NCBI GenBank assembly: GCA_965226755.1
Contig: CBDDDT010000003.1
Span: forward strand, 2,728,001 to 2,792,000
DNA from: Bog-113 sp965226755
GTDB lineage: Bacteria > Acidobacteriota > Terriglobia > Bryobacterales > Bryobacteraceae
Length of the DNA: 64,000 nucleotides
Direction: 5' to 3'
Part shown: positions 52,583 to 62,070 of the stretch, piece by piece
Layout: the number at the start of each line of letters is the position of its first letter
Numbering within the stretch: the first letter of the stretch is position 1
Notes under the pieces: generated by a model
Database searches by the model: none
Told to the model about the DNA's origin: nothing
Seen by the model: the letters and a program-made list of their open reading frames with translations, nothing else
Position numbers and translations under genes: made by a program

Positions 52583-52923
52583 GAACAACAAGCGACGACG
52601 CCGGCAATCGAGTAATGCTACGCCCGCCCACCTGCCTCAGGCGCCCCGGGTCGGGCGACCCTTTCAGATCCTGAGTAATGGTCGCCGATCCGGCACGATG
52701 ACGTCCGCTCATCGACGGCGCACGATGCCGACGTCATGGCGTCATCGCGTCGAAGGCGGGCTTCGCCGCGTCGCCGTGTGTAACGGTGGAGAAAGCCGTT
52801 GAACCGTCGCGGCAGCCGCATTCCTGGTGCGCGCTCTCCGGCGTCCGACGATCGCGGGACCTAGTTATAGCCTATCCCGGGCTCCCGATCGGCAGTGTCG
52901 GCTAGGCGACTCTAGTTTTGTTC
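52583..52923. other. Gap between the two divergent promoters
   Basis: Apart from the two promoter matches the region has only arginine-rich shadow frames and a GGGTCGGGCGACCC palindrome near 52,647. I see no gene. Confidence 0.5.
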
Positions 52924-52948
52924 GGAACCCACTGACGCCTAAGCGGTT
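52924..52948 (+). promoter_or_regulatory. EcfG-type promoter before paoA
   Basis: GGAAC at 52924-52928 is followed by 16 bases and GGTT (52945-52948). It lies 32 bases before the GTG start of paoA. Confidence 0.5.
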
Positions 52949-52979
52949 CTACCTCCCGGTTAACAGCTTGCGAGGATCC

Positions 52980-53486
52980 GTGAAGCAGTCATCGACAGCC
53001 GGTATTCCCGTTTCGTTCGTCCTCAACGGATCCCGCCACGAGTTGGTGGTACCGCCGTGGATCACGCTTCTCGACCTTCTCCGAGAAAACCTCCAGCTGA
53101 CCGGAACGAAAAAGGGATGCGACCACGGCCAATGCGGTGCTTGCACCGTGCTGATAGATGGTGTTCGCGTGAACTCTTGCCTTATATTGGCGGTCTCCCG
53201 GGACGGAGCTGAAATTACCACGATCGAGGGAATAGGAACTGACGGCGTCTTGCATCCGCTCCAGGCTGCATTCGTGGATCGCGATGCCTTCCAATGCGGC
53301 TACTGCACGCCCGGTCAAATCTGTTCGGCTGCGGGCCTGCTGTCTGAAGGACACGCGCACAGCCGGGCCGAGATCCGCGAGAACATGAGCGGCAACCTCT
53401 GCCGCTGCGGTGCCTACACAAATATCGCGGATGCAATCGAAGACGTCATAGGACAACGGGAGGCCGCCCGGGAGGCAGCCGAATGA
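52980..53486 (+). CDS. paoA: Aldehyde oxidoreductase iron-sulfur subunit (PaoA-like)
   Basis: This is the 168-residue [2Fe-2S] subunit of a xanthine-dehydrogenase-family enzyme. The first cluster ligands are in GCDHGQCGACTVLIDG near residue 49-64, and the second in QCGYCTPGQICSA and NLCRCGAY. The start GTG at 52980 follows GAGGATCC; upstream codons are not supported. It passes electrons from the molybdenum site. It overlaps the FAD subunit by four bases. Unlike E. coli PaoA there is no twin-arginine signal. Confidence 0.88.
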   Translation: MKQSSTAGIPVSFVLNGSRHELVVPPWITLLDLLRENLQLTGTKKGCDHGQCGACTVLIDGVRVNSCLILAVSRDGAEITTIEGIGTDGVLHPLQAAFVDRDAFQCGYCTPGQICSAAGLLSEGHAHSRAEIRENMSGNLCRCGAYTNIADAIEDVIGQREAAREAAE

Positions 53487-54496
53487 ACCGTTTTGATTAT
53501 GTTCGCCCGAATACGGTCGCTGATGCGATCCAGGCGCTCAGGACGCCGGCTTCCAAAGTGCTCGCCGGGGGTACGAACCTCGTCGATCTCATGAAATACG
53601 ATGTCGACCGCCCGGCGTTCGTCATCGACATCAATCGCCTTCCGCTCAAGGATATTTCCGTGACAGCGGACGGAGGACTGCGGGTCGGCGCCCTGGTCAG
53701 CAATTCGGATCTGGCTTGGCATGAAACCACCCAAGAGCGGTATCCGCTTTTGGCGAGCGCTATTCTGGCCGGGGCCTCACCGCAGCTCCGAAATGCGGCC
53801 ACCACCGGCGGCAATCTGCTGCAAAGGACCAGGTGTTATTACTTTTATGATCCGTCGACCGCCTGCAATAAGCGGGAGCCGGGTTCTGGCTGCTCGGCTA
53901 TCGGAGGGGTCAATCGCATTCATGCAATCCTTGGCGCCAGCGATGAATGCATCGCCGTCCATCCGTCGGACATGTGCGTTGCGCTGGCCGCGATCGGCGC
54001 TTCCGTTGAAGTGGAAGGGCCGAATGGAAAACGCAGCATCCCGTTTCCCGATTTCCATCGCTTGCCAGCCGACGAACCGCATCGCGACAACAACATGTCC
54101 ACGGGAGAATTGATCACGGCTGTCGTGCTGCCGCCTTCCGATTTTGGCAACAACTATACCTACCTTAAGATCCGTGATCGGCTTTCTTACGCGTTTGCGC
54201 TTGTCTCGGTCGCCGTCGGGCTCAAGCTCAAGGGTGACCTTATCGAAGACGCGCAGGTCGCGCTCGGTGGTGTGGCCCACAAGCCCTGGCGTGATTTAGT
54301 CTGCGAACAGCTGCTCAAAGGTCAGAAGCCTGAGCCGCCGCTTTTCTTACAATTTGCGAATCAAGTTTTGGCGACGGCAAAGGGACAGGGCCAGAACGAC
54401 TTCAAGATAGAACTCGCGCGACGGGCAATTGTCCGCGCATTGACGCAGGCGGCTACCGGCACTCCGCAGGATCAATCCAACAAAACAATCAAGTAG
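53483..54496 (+). CDS. paoB: Aldehyde oxidoreductase FAD subunit (PaoB-like)
   Basis: This 337-residue FAD subunit has KVLAGGTNLVDLMKYDV near residue 25 and TTGGNLLQRTRCYYFYD near 115. The cysteines in CYYFYDPSTACNKREPGSGC form the [4Fe-4S] insertion seen in PaoB/HCR beta, so the enzyme is PaoABC-like. The ATG overlaps the paoA stop. The paoC start follows 9 bases after its stop. Together they form a complete operon. Confidence 0.9.
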   Translation: MNRFDYVRPNTVADAIQALRTPASKVLAGGTNLVDLMKYDVDRPAFVIDINRLPLKDISVTADGGLRVGALVSNSDLAWHETTQERYPLLASAILAGASPQLRNAATTGGNLLQRTRCYYFYDPSTACNKREPGSGCSAIGGVNRIHAILGASDECIAVHPSDMCVALAAIGASVEVEGPNGKRSIPFPDFHRLPADEPHRDNNMSTGELITAVVLPPSDFGNNYTYLKIRDRLSYAFALVSVAVGLKLKGDLIEDAQVALGGVAHKPWRDLVCEQLLKGQKPEPPLFLQFANQVLATAKGQGQNDFKIELARRAIVRALTQAATGTPQDQSNKTIK

Positions 54497-54505
54497 GCTC
54501 GAACC

Positions 54506-56749
54506 ATGTCGGTGACGGAAAATCTTCATATAGGTCGGCCGACGAGCCGCATCGATGGACCTCTCAAGGTCACGGGCCGGGCGAAGTATGCAGCTGAATA
54601 TCCCGCACCAGACCTTCTGCACGGCTACATAGTGGGCAGTACGATCGCCTCCGGACGAATTTCAAAATTAGATCTTGACCGGGCTCGGCTGGTGCCGGGC
54701 GTGGTCGAGATATTTACGCATGATAATCGCGGCAAGGCCGCTTGGCTGGACCGAAGCTGGCGCGACGAGGTCGCCCCGCCGGGTCATCCATTCCGCCCCT
54801 TGAACTCGGACCGAATCCTGTTCGATGGACAGCCGATCGCCCTTGTGGTCGCTGATAGCTACGAAGCCGCGCGCGATGCGGCGTCTCTTGTTACGGCGGA
54901 GTACGAGGTCGACGAACATTGCACCGAGCTGGAGCGTAAGCGCGCGGAAGCTTATGTTCCGCCGAAAAAACGAAGCGGCATTCCGCCGCCTCCGGATCCG
55001 CGAGGCGATGCCGAGACTGCGTTCGCGGAGGCCCCGATCAAGATAAGCCGGGATTACAGGGTGAACGCCGAGCACCATAACCCGATGGAGATGTTCGGGA
55101 CGACCTGCGTCTATGAGGGCCCCGGCACGCTGACTATCTACGACAAGACGCAAGGCTCGCAGAACGCTCAGGGCTATGTCACCTCCGTCTTCGGGCTGAA
55201 GGCCAAGAACGTCAAGCTGATCAACCATTACGTCGGGGGTGCTTTCGGCTCGGGCCTGCGACCGCAGCACCAGCTGTTTTTTGCCGTCATGGCATGCCTC
55301 GAACTGAAGCGCTCGGTCAGGGTATCTTTGACGCGCTCGCAGATGTTCCATATCGGCTACCGGCCGGATACCTACCAAACAGTGTCCTTGGCGGCCGACG
55401 GGCAGGGTCGATTGCAGTCGGTAATGCATGACGCCGTCGCCTCGACGTCCCATTACGAGGACTACCAGGAAGCCGTCGTGAACTGGTCCGGCATGATGTA
55501 CCACTGCGAAAACGTCAAACTGTCCTATCGGCTGGCGAAGCTCGATACGGCGACGCCCTGCGACATGCGCGCGCCCGGCGCAGCCATCGGCGTGACTGCC
55601 CTGGAGTGCGCCCTAGACGAGCTCTCGTACGAGGTTGGCATCGATCCCCTGGAGATTCGGCGCTTGAACTTCGCGTCGAAGGACGAAAATACAGACAAGC
55701 AATTCACGTCCAAGGCCCTGGATGCCTGTTACCGAGAAGGTGCAGCGGCATTCGGCTGGGAAAAGCGAAAATCCGCGCCGCGATCAATGCAGGAGGGCCA
55801 GGAGCTCATTGGTTGGGGCGTTTCAACCGGCATGTGGGATGCTTTTCTTCAAAAAGCTGAAGCAAGCGCAAAACTTTACGCCAATGGCAAGCTTGAGGTT
55901 TCGACAGCCGCATCAGACATCGGGACAGGTACATGGACGATTTTGACGCAGATCGGAGCCGACGCTTTCGGACTGGCGCTTGAGGACGTAACAGCCCGGA
56001 TTGGTGAATCGACGCTACCGATGTCGCCCGTCGAGGGTGGGTCGTGGACGGCGGCATCGAACGGCTCCGCCGTGCAGGCCGCATGCGATGCCGTCAGGAA
56101 GACGTTGTTCAAGCATGCGAAGAAGATGGCCAACTCACCGTTGGCCGATTCAAAAATCGAAGACGTTGAGGTGCGTGGCGGGCGCATCTACCGGATCGAT
56201 GACCCCGGAAGATCTCTGGCGATCGCCGAAGTGATGCATGCCGCTGATCTGCCGGAGATTGAGGAAAAGGGCAAGGTAAGCCCCAATCTGCTGCAGATGA
56301 TCAAGTACATCAGCTATACGCATTCAGCTGTCTTTGCCGAGGTCCGCGTCGACGAGGACCTCGGTGTTATCCGGGTGACGAGGATTGTTTGCGCGGCCGC
56401 CGCGGGCCGCATCCTAAACCCCAAGACCGCCCGCAGCCAGATTCTGGGCGGTGTCGTTATGGGCATTGGCATGGCGCTGCATGAGGAGGCGATGACGGAT
56501 CATAGACTCGGCAAGATCATGAACCACAACTTTGCAGAGTATCATATTCCCAGTCATGCCGACATTGAGGACATCGAGGTCATCTTCGTCGACGAGCATG
56601 ACGACAAGGTCAGCCCACTGGGCGTCAAGGGTCTCGGAGAGATTGGTATTGTCGGGACCGCGGCGGCCGTCGCCAATGCGATTTTCCACGCCACGGGCAA
56701 ACGGGTGCGCGATTTTCCGATTACGATCGACAAGGTGCTTTGTGAGTGA
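54506..56749 (+). CDS. paoC: Aldehyde oxidoreductase molybdenum-binding subunit (PaoC-like)
   Basis: This 747-residue catalytic subunit binds molybdopterin cytosine dinucleotide and oxidises aldehydes to acids. It starts IGRPTSRIDGPLKVTGRAKY. It has YVGGAFGSGLRPQHQL, DMRAPGAAIG and, near the C-terminus, SPLGVKGLGEIGIVGTAA with the catalytic glutamate. The length is normal and the gene is intact. It completes the PaoABC unit. No MCD-specific maturase (PaoD) is seen next to it. Confidence 0.92.
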   Translation: MSVTENLHIGRPTSRIDGPLKVTGRAKYAAEYPAPDLLHGYIVGSTIASGRISKLDLDRARLVPGVVEIFTHDNRGKAAWLDRSWRDEVAPPGHPFRPLNSDRILFDGQPIALVVADSYEAARDAASLVTAEYEVDEHCTELERKRAEAYVPPKKRSGIPPPPDPRGDAETAFAEAPIKISRDYRVNAEHHNPMEMFGTTCVYEGPGTLTIYDKTQGSQNAQGYVTSVFGLKAKNVKLINHYVGGAFGSGLRPQHQLFFAVMACLELKRSVRVSLTRSQMFHIGYRPDTYQTVSLAADGQGRLQSVMHDAVASTSHYEDYQEAVVNWSGMMYHCENVKLSYRLAKLDTATPCDMRAPGAAIGVTALECALDELSYEVGIDPLEIRRLNFASKDENTDKQFTSKALDACYREGAAAFGWEKRKSAPRSMQEGQELIGWGVSTGMWDAFLQKAEASAKLYANGKLEVSTAASDIGTGTWTILTQIGADAFGLALEDVTARIGESTLPMSPVEGGSWTAASNGSAVQAACDAVRKTLFKHAKKMANSPLADSKIEDVEVRGGRIYRIDDPGRSLAIAEVMHAADLPEIEEKGKVSPNLLQMIKYISYTHSAVFAEVRVDEDLGVIRVTRIVCAAAAGRILNPKTARSQILGGVVMGIGMALHEEAMTDHRLGKIMNHNFAEYHIPSHADIEDIEVIFVDEHDDKVSPLGVKGLGEIGIVGTAAAVANAIFHATGKRVRDFPITIDKVLCE

Positions 56750-57012
56750 CTGCTCGCGGCCCTCAACTGCCGAGCTTGCGTCCCCGCGGAGTCTGCTTCG
56801 CGCCACCGGCCAACACTCCGCTCGATTCTTAGGCCATCCCGGAAGTCCTCCGGTTCGGGGCTGATGCCTAAAACGAAGCGGGACCGGGCGTTGCAGCCCT
56901 CCACGCAGTCGACCCCGGTGCTCCGGGAAACTGCCCCCGAACAAAGTTCCCAGGAGCGCGTTGATCCCCGGAAAAGCCCGCCCGTCACGGCAAGGCTTGC
57001 GCATTTCGGGAT

Positions 57013-59331
57013 ATGCCCATGGCTCTCATTGATGACAAACAAACCCCGGTCCCCTCGAAAGAGGAGGTCCACCACTATGACGGTGCCGTCGGCGGCTGGG
57101 GGTCGCTCAAAGGACTGAGTGCCGTCGTCTTGCAGGAAAAGCCCGGTACCGTCGAGTTGGGCGAGGAGCTGCTACGGCAGAACAAGCACGACGGCTTTAT
57201 GTGCGTCAGTTGCGCATGGAGCAAACCGGCTAAGCCCAGCACTGCTGAGTTTTGCGAAAATGGTGCCAAGGCCACCGCCTGGGATCTCACCCGGCACCGG
57301 TGCACGCCTGAATTCTTTGCCGAACATACCCTGACCGAACTTCGTGGTTGGGCGGATTTCGATTTGGAGCATCAGGGACGGCTGACCTCACCGATGCGAT
57401 ACGATCGCGATGCAGACAAGTACCTGCCTTGCCGTTGGGAGGACGCCTTTCAAGAGATCGGCCGCGAACTGAAAGGCCTGGATCCCAAATCGGTGATTTT
57501 CTACGCGTCGGGACGAGCCTCGCTTGAGACGTCCTACATGTACAGCCTTTTGGCGCGTATGTACGGCTGCAACAATCTTCCCGACAGTTCCAATATGTGC
57601 CACGAATCGACTTCCGTCGGGTTGAAGCAGGCGCTCGGAGCCCCGGTCGGCACTGTGAAGCTGGAAGATTTCGAGGAAACAGACTGCATCCTGTTCTTCG
57701 GGCAAAATGTTGGCTCCAACAGTCCGAGAATGCTTCACCAGTTGCAGCCTTGTGCGCGTCGCGGCGTTCCGATCATTACGTTCAACCCGCTGCGTGAGCG
57801 CGGTCTTGAGGAGTTCACCAACCCGCAATCCCCATTGCAGATGGTGACTGGTTCCTCCACCAGCATCAGCACGCAATATTATCAGCTCCGCGCCGGCAGC
57901 GACACCGCGGCCATGACCGGCATGTGCAAATACTTGATCGAACGCGATGATGCCGCGATCTCTGATGGCGGCGAGCGTGTCCTCGACCATGCGTTCATCG
58001 CCGACTACACGTCGGGCTTCGAAGAGTTTGCGGCTTTCTGTCGCTCCGCGAGCTGGCCGGAGATCGAAGCTGAGACATCGCTCTCGCGCGCCGATATCGA
58101 GACTGCTGCCGAGACCTATGCCAAAGCCAAGGCGGTGATCTTGGTCTACGGGATGGGACTGACGCAGCACCGCTTCGGGGTCCAGAATGTTCACATGGCA
58201 TGCAATCTGCTGCTATTACGCGGCAACATCGGCAAGCCAGGCGCCGGCCCGTGCCCGGTGCGCGGGCATTCCAACGTCCAGGGACAGCGGACCGTTGGGA
58301 TCACGGAGAAGCCTGAACTGGCACCGTTAGACAAACTGGCCGAGCAATTTGGCTTTGAGCCGCCGCGTGACAAGGGGCGAAACACCGTCGAAGCCTGCGA
58401 GGGTATTCTGAGCGGCGAGGTGCGAGGATTTGTCAGCCTTGGGGGCAATTTCGTCCGTGCGATCCCCGACACCGACCGAATGGAGGAGGCTTGGCGCAGA
58501 CTGCGTCTTTCCGTACAAATCGCGACTAAGCTCAACCGCAGTCATCTGGTGCCCGGCGAAGTCACGTTTCTGCTGCCTTGCCTCAGCCGAATTGAGCGTG
58601 ATGAGCAAGCCGGTGGCCCGCAGACCGTCACCATGGAAGATTCGACGAGTGTGATTCATCCCTCGTTCGGAGATGTGGAACCGAGCAGCAAGGAACTCCT
58701 TTCCGAAACCAAGATTGTCGCCGAACTTGCGAAGGCGACGTTGCCAGCCAATCCGAAGCTGGACTGGACGGCCTGGACGGCCGACTATTCGAAAGTCCGC
58801 GATGCGATTGCCGAGAGCTATCCGCAATGGTTTGGTGACTTCAACGCCAAGCTCAGCAAGCCGGGCGGCTTCTATCGCGCCAACAAAGCGCGGAAAAGGG
58901 ATTTCTCGGATACGAAAACCGGCCGCGCGATGTTCTTCCCGCCAAAGCAACTGTCCGCTACCGGGTTTACTGATGAGGCCGGTTTGCTTCGTTTGATGAC
59001 CCTGCGGTCGAATGACCAGTTCAATACCACAATCTACGGCTACGAGGACCGGTTGCGGGAGGTCAGCGGGACGCGGGACATCGTATTCATGAACCCCGAC
59101 GACATCCGACAGTTCGGCTTGGCCGATGGGGAATTGATCGGCCTATCGACACAGGCAGCAGACGCCATCGTGCGCGAGAAACACGGATTGAAGGTGTTCT
59201 CCTACAATATCCCGCGCGGCTGTATCGGCGCATACTATCCCGAATGCAATGTATTGGTGCCGCTTGGGCATCATGCCGAGGAAAGCAAGGTCCCGGCTGG
59301 TAAGTCGGTTCCTGTAAGGCTCATCAGGTAA
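57013..59331 (+). CDS. ydeP: FdhF/YdeP-type molybdopterin oxidoreductase
   Basis: This 772-residue bis-MGD enzyme resembles YdeP/formate dehydrogenase alpha. Features: an N-terminal CVSCAWSKPAKP motif, SVIFYASGRASLETSYMYS, DSSNMCHESTSVGL near residue 195 and NIGKPGAGPCPVRGHSNVQG near 412. The C-terminal molybdopterin-dinucleotide-binding domain ends near residue 770. Relatives are associated with acid resistance or unidentified substrates. It follows paoC by 260 bases on the same strand. The ATG at 57013 is used. Confidence 0.87.
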   Translation: MPMALIDDKQTPVPSKEEVHHYDGAVGGWGSLKGLSAVVLQEKPGTVELGEELLRQNKHDGFMCVSCAWSKPAKPSTAEFCENGAKATAWDLTRHRCTPEFFAEHTLTELRGWADFDLEHQGRLTSPMRYDRDADKYLPCRWEDAFQEIGRELKGLDPKSVIFYASGRASLETSYMYSLLARMYGCNNLPDSSNMCHESTSVGLKQALGAPVGTVKLEDFEETDCILFFGQNVGSNSPRMLHQLQPCARRGVPIITFNPLRERGLEEFTNPQSPLQMVTGSSTSISTQYYQLRAGSDTAAMTGMCKYLIERDDAAISDGGERVLDHAFIADYTSGFEEFAAFCRSASWPEIEAETSLSRADIETAAETYAKAKAVILVYGMGLTQHRFGVQNVHMACNLLLLRGNIGKPGAGPCPVRGHSNVQGQRTVGITEKPELAPLDKLAEQFGFEPPRDKGRNTVEACEGILSGEVRGFVSLGGNFVRAIPDTDRMEEAWRRLRLSVQIATKLNRSHLVPGEVTFLLPCLSRIERDEQAGGPQTVTMEDSTSVIHPSFGDVEPSSKELLSETKIVAELAKATLPANPKLDWTAWTADYSKVRDAIAESYPQWFGDFNAKLSKPGGFYRANKARKRDFSDTKTGRAMFFPPKQLSATGFTDEAGLLRLMTLRSNDQFNTTIYGYEDRLREVSGTRDIVFMNPDDIRQFGLADGELIGLSTQAADAIVREKHGLKVFSYNIPRGCIGAYYPECNVLVPLGHHAEESKVPAGKSVPVRLIR

Positions 59332-59665
59332 CGCCGGGTGGTCCGCCGGGCCTCTCTCGTTAAATACTACCCGATCGGCTTCCCTTCGTAGTCGCCGGAA
59401 GTTAATCCCGTGTTGCTGCACAAGCTGCTTTCCGCTTTGCGAGATTCCATTCGGGAGGGACCTGCAGCCTATATGGAACTTCCTTTAGGACCAACGCTTA
59501 ATGGGACGAAAATCGGCAGCGAGAAATTCGAGGGGCCGATATTGTGTCGTCGGCTTCACTGGTTGATCACGGCGGCATGTAACAACCTGGCCGTTGGCCC
59601 GAGAGCCGACGAAGAGATATTCTTCCGCCTATGTCGCTCGCTGAAATTGGAAAGCGGATATCCCG
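59332..59665. other. Gap between ydeP and the MFS gene
   Basis: This region of 334 bases holds no clear gene. A plus-strand frame from 59,410 shows no family pattern. One GGAAC with correct spacing to TT lies too far (about 170 bases) from the MFS start to be assigned. Confidence 0.5.
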
Positions 59666-61069
59666 GTGACGGAAAGCATGAAGGCGGAGCAAGATGGTCT
59701 GCCGCCGCGACAGCGTTATTGGTCGGCCGCCACGATTTGGCTCGCGCTGACGCTTTCCGTGCTCGACGGTTCGATCGCCAACGTTGCCCTCCCGACCATC
59801 GCCGGTGATCTTTCCGCTCCTCCCGCGGAAGCCGTCTGGGTGGTTAATGCCTATCAGCTGGCCATCGTCATCTCGCTGCTTCCAATGGCGGCGATCGGAG
59901 AGATGGTAGGCTTTCGGAGGGTTTTTCAGGCCGGTATTGTCGTTTTTACATTGGGATCGCTTGGCTGCACATTTGCGCATTCGCTCCCGATGCTTGCCTT
60001 AGCTCGTGCCATCCAGGGGTTCGGGGCCGCGGGCATCATGAGCCAAAACGGGGCGCTGGTCCGCTTCACGTACCCTTCGAGGATGCTTGGAAAGGGTCTT
60101 GGCCTGAATGCGCTGGTCGCCTCGGCCGGCGCGGCCTTGGGGCCAACCGTGGCATCGGGCATTTTGGCGGTCGCGTCATGGCAGTGGCTTTTTGCGGTCA
60201 ACGTTCCCATCGGGATCGTAACGTTCCTCCTTGGGCGCACGTCTCTTCCGGATAATCCGAAGTCCGGCTCCTTCGATCTGACGGGAACAGTTCTGAACGC
60301 ATCCATGTTCGGCTTTGGATTCGTAGGCATCGATCTTCTTACCCGCGGCGGCAACGCGTGGGTCGGCCTTGTCACAGTGCTTATTGGGGCCGGATCCGGC
60401 GCGCTGCTCGTTCTCCATTCCCGCTTGCAGTCGGAGCCCATCGTACCTTTCGATCTGTTGAGAAACCCGGTCTTCAGCCTATCGGTTGCAACATCGATCG
60501 CGTCGTTCGCCGCGCAAATGCTGGCATTCGTCTCGTTGCCGTTCTTCTTCGAAGGCACACTTCATCGCACCCAGGTGGAGACGGGATTGTTGATGACACC
60601 CTGGCCCCTGGCCGTCGGCATCGGTGCGCCCATCGCCGGTCGTTTGGCGGACACCGTATCGGCTGCGGTGCTGAGCGCTGCCGGATTACTCGTGCTTTGC
60701 CTGGGCCTGGCGCTTTTGGCCTTCCTGCCAGGAAACGCCTCTACCATCGACATTGCATGGCGGATGGCGGTATGCGGTCTTGGGTTCGGATTTTTTCAGG
60801 CGCCAAACAATCGTTCGATGCTGTCGGCTGCGCCCCTGGAACGAAGTGGAGCGGCCGGGGGCATGCTTGCAACGGCGCGTCTGACGGGGCAGTCCGTCGG
60901 CGCCATCCTTGCCGCGATCTCGTTCCGGATGGCCGGCCATTCTGAAACGGTCGCGCTTATGTCGGCGGCCGCTCTAGCCGGATTGGCAGCGGCAGCGAGT
61001 GCGGCGCGTTTCTACCATCCAGGCGGCGAACAACCACCGAAGCCCGCTATGGTTGCGGACGCGCCGTGA
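59666..61069 (+). CDS. MFS drug/H+ antiporter (DHA2 type)
   Basis: This 467-residue transporter has about 14 membrane helices, typical of DHA2/EmrB. The motif SVLDGSIANVALPTIAGDL is in helix 1, AVWVVNAYQLAIV in helix 2 and ARAIQGFGAAGIM in helix 4. The start is GTG at 59666; the ATG at 59678 gives a slightly shorter form. It exports drugs or metabolites by proton exchange. It is next to the ydeP gene and convergent with coxP; no TetR-type regulator is nearby. Confidence 0.87.
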   Translation: MTESMKAEQDGLPPRQRYWSAATIWLALTLSVLDGSIANVALPTIAGDLSAPPAEAVWVVNAYQLAIVISLLPMAAIGEMVGFRRVFQAGIVVFTLGSLGCTFAHSLPMLALARAIQGFGAAGIMSQNGALVRFTYPSRMLGKGLGLNALVASAGAALGPTVASGILAVASWQWLFAVNVPIGIVTFLLGRTSLPDNPKSGSFDLTGTVLNASMFGFGFVGIDLLTRGGNAWVGLVTVLIGAGSGALLVLHSRLQSEPIVPFDLLRNPVFSLSVATSIASFAAQMLAFVSLPFFFEGTLHRTQVETGLLMTPWPLAVGIGAPIAGRLADTVSAAVLSAAGLLVLCLGLALLAFLPGNASTIDIAWRMAVCGLGFGFFQAPNNRSMLSAAPLERSGAAGGMLATARLTGQSVGAILAAISFRMAGHSETVALMSAAALAGLAAAASAARFYHPGGEQPPKPAMVADAP

Positions 61070-61123
61070 GGCCTGAGGTTTCGGACTTCTAAACCAGCAC
61101 CATTAGCGAAAAACTGCGTCAAC

Positions 61124-61429
61124 CTAAGTTAGGCGCGACAGTACGTCGGCGAGCGTAAGCAAAAATAACGCGGCCAGAAAGACGATCCCGGCCATTGCCG
61201 CGAGCCTTATGAGGGGCCTCGCATCAGCCAATTCCATAAAAAGCAGGACCACAAGTCCGGCTTTGATGGCGGCAATCACGATACCGATCGCCGGAGAAAG
61301 CCTGCCCATTGGCACATACGCCAGCGCGAGCGTCAGCAGCAGAAGAAGCATCAGGACAGCCCAGATGAGGCCGTTTCGACGCCAAATCTTCGAGGCCAGC
61401 ATGCCTGAACCATCCTTTTCCGCGGTCAT
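61124..61429 (-). CDS. coxP: Cytochrome c oxidase subunit IV (CoxP-like)
   Basis: This 101-residue protein has three membrane helices (WAVLMLLLLLTLALAYV, IGIVIAAIKAGLVVLLFMEL and MAGIVFLAALFLLTLADVL), fitting the caa3-type oxidase subunit IV family. The start overlaps the stop of coxO. It is the last gene of the coxMNOP operon, here on the minus strand. Confidence 0.82.
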   Translation of the reverse strand: MTAEKDGSGMLASKIWRRNGLIWAVLMLLLLLTLALAYVPMGRLSPAIGIVIAAIKAGLVVLLFMELADARPLIRLAAMAGIVFLAALFLLTLADVLSRLT

Positions 61430-62070
61430 GACGCGCGGCCCGGCAGGTAGATCAGGGGATAAAGAAAGATCCAGATGATATCGACCAGGTGCCAGTACAG
61501 CCCCGTCACCTCGATTTCAGGATTGGCATTCAACGGAAACTTGGTCAGATATCCAAGCCACGCCAGCCGAACGACCATCACGATGCCGATCGTGAGGTGG
61601 ACGGCGTGCACGCCTGTGATGATCCAATAGAGTCCAAAAAATAACTGTGCGCCCGGCGTTGCGATGGCGAAATGAGCGCCGGGAAGGAGATGCTTCGCGA
61701 TATCCTCGTTGTACTCGAAACCCTTCACCACCAGAAAGGCGAGGCCCAGCGCGGCCGTCGCCGCCAGGCACCAGAGGATCAGGTTGCGCAAGCGCTCGCC
61801 GGAAGCGGCCGCCTGTGAAGCCATCGCCATGGTGAGGCTGCTGGTAAGGAGGATAGCCGTATTGATCGTTCCGTACCAGATGTTGGTTTCGCGAGCGGCC
61901 ACGGCGAAAGCTCCGGGATGATCAATCCTGCACACCGTATAAGTCAGGATCAGCGCGCCGAAAAAAAGCATCTCACTGGCGAGAAACACCCATATTCCGA
62001 ACGTACCCGCTTCGCGCTGGCGATCGAAATATTGCCAAGGCTCCTTGAGCAGTCCCGTGGTTTCGCTCAT
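61426..62070 (-). CDS. coxO: Cytochrome c oxidase subunit III (CoxO-like)
   Basis: This 214-residue COX3 family protein has five or six membrane helices (FGIWVFLASEMLFFGALIL, then TAATALGLAFLVVKGFEY and YWIITGVHAVHLTIGIVMV). Its ATG overlaps the coxN stop and its stop overlaps coxP (ATGA pattern). It stabilises the proton-pumping subunit I. In Bradyrhizobium japonicum the coxMNOP operon encodes an alternative terminal oxidase; this one has the same order. Confidence 0.9.
   Translation of the reverse strand: MSETTGLLKEPWQYFDRQREAGTFGIWVFLASEMLFFGALILTYTVCRIDHPGAFAVAARETNIWYGTINTAILLTSSLTMAMASQAAASGERLRNLILWCLAATAALGLAFLVVKGFEYNEDIAKHLLPGAHFAIATPGAQLFFGLYWIITGVHAVHLTIGIVMVVRLAWLGYLTKFPLNANPEIEVTGLYWHLVDIIWIFLYPLIYLPGRAS

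Noticed and set aside
59410..59808. 132-residue plus ORF before the MFS gene
   Set aside because: It overlaps the MFS start in another frame and shows no family or start signal.
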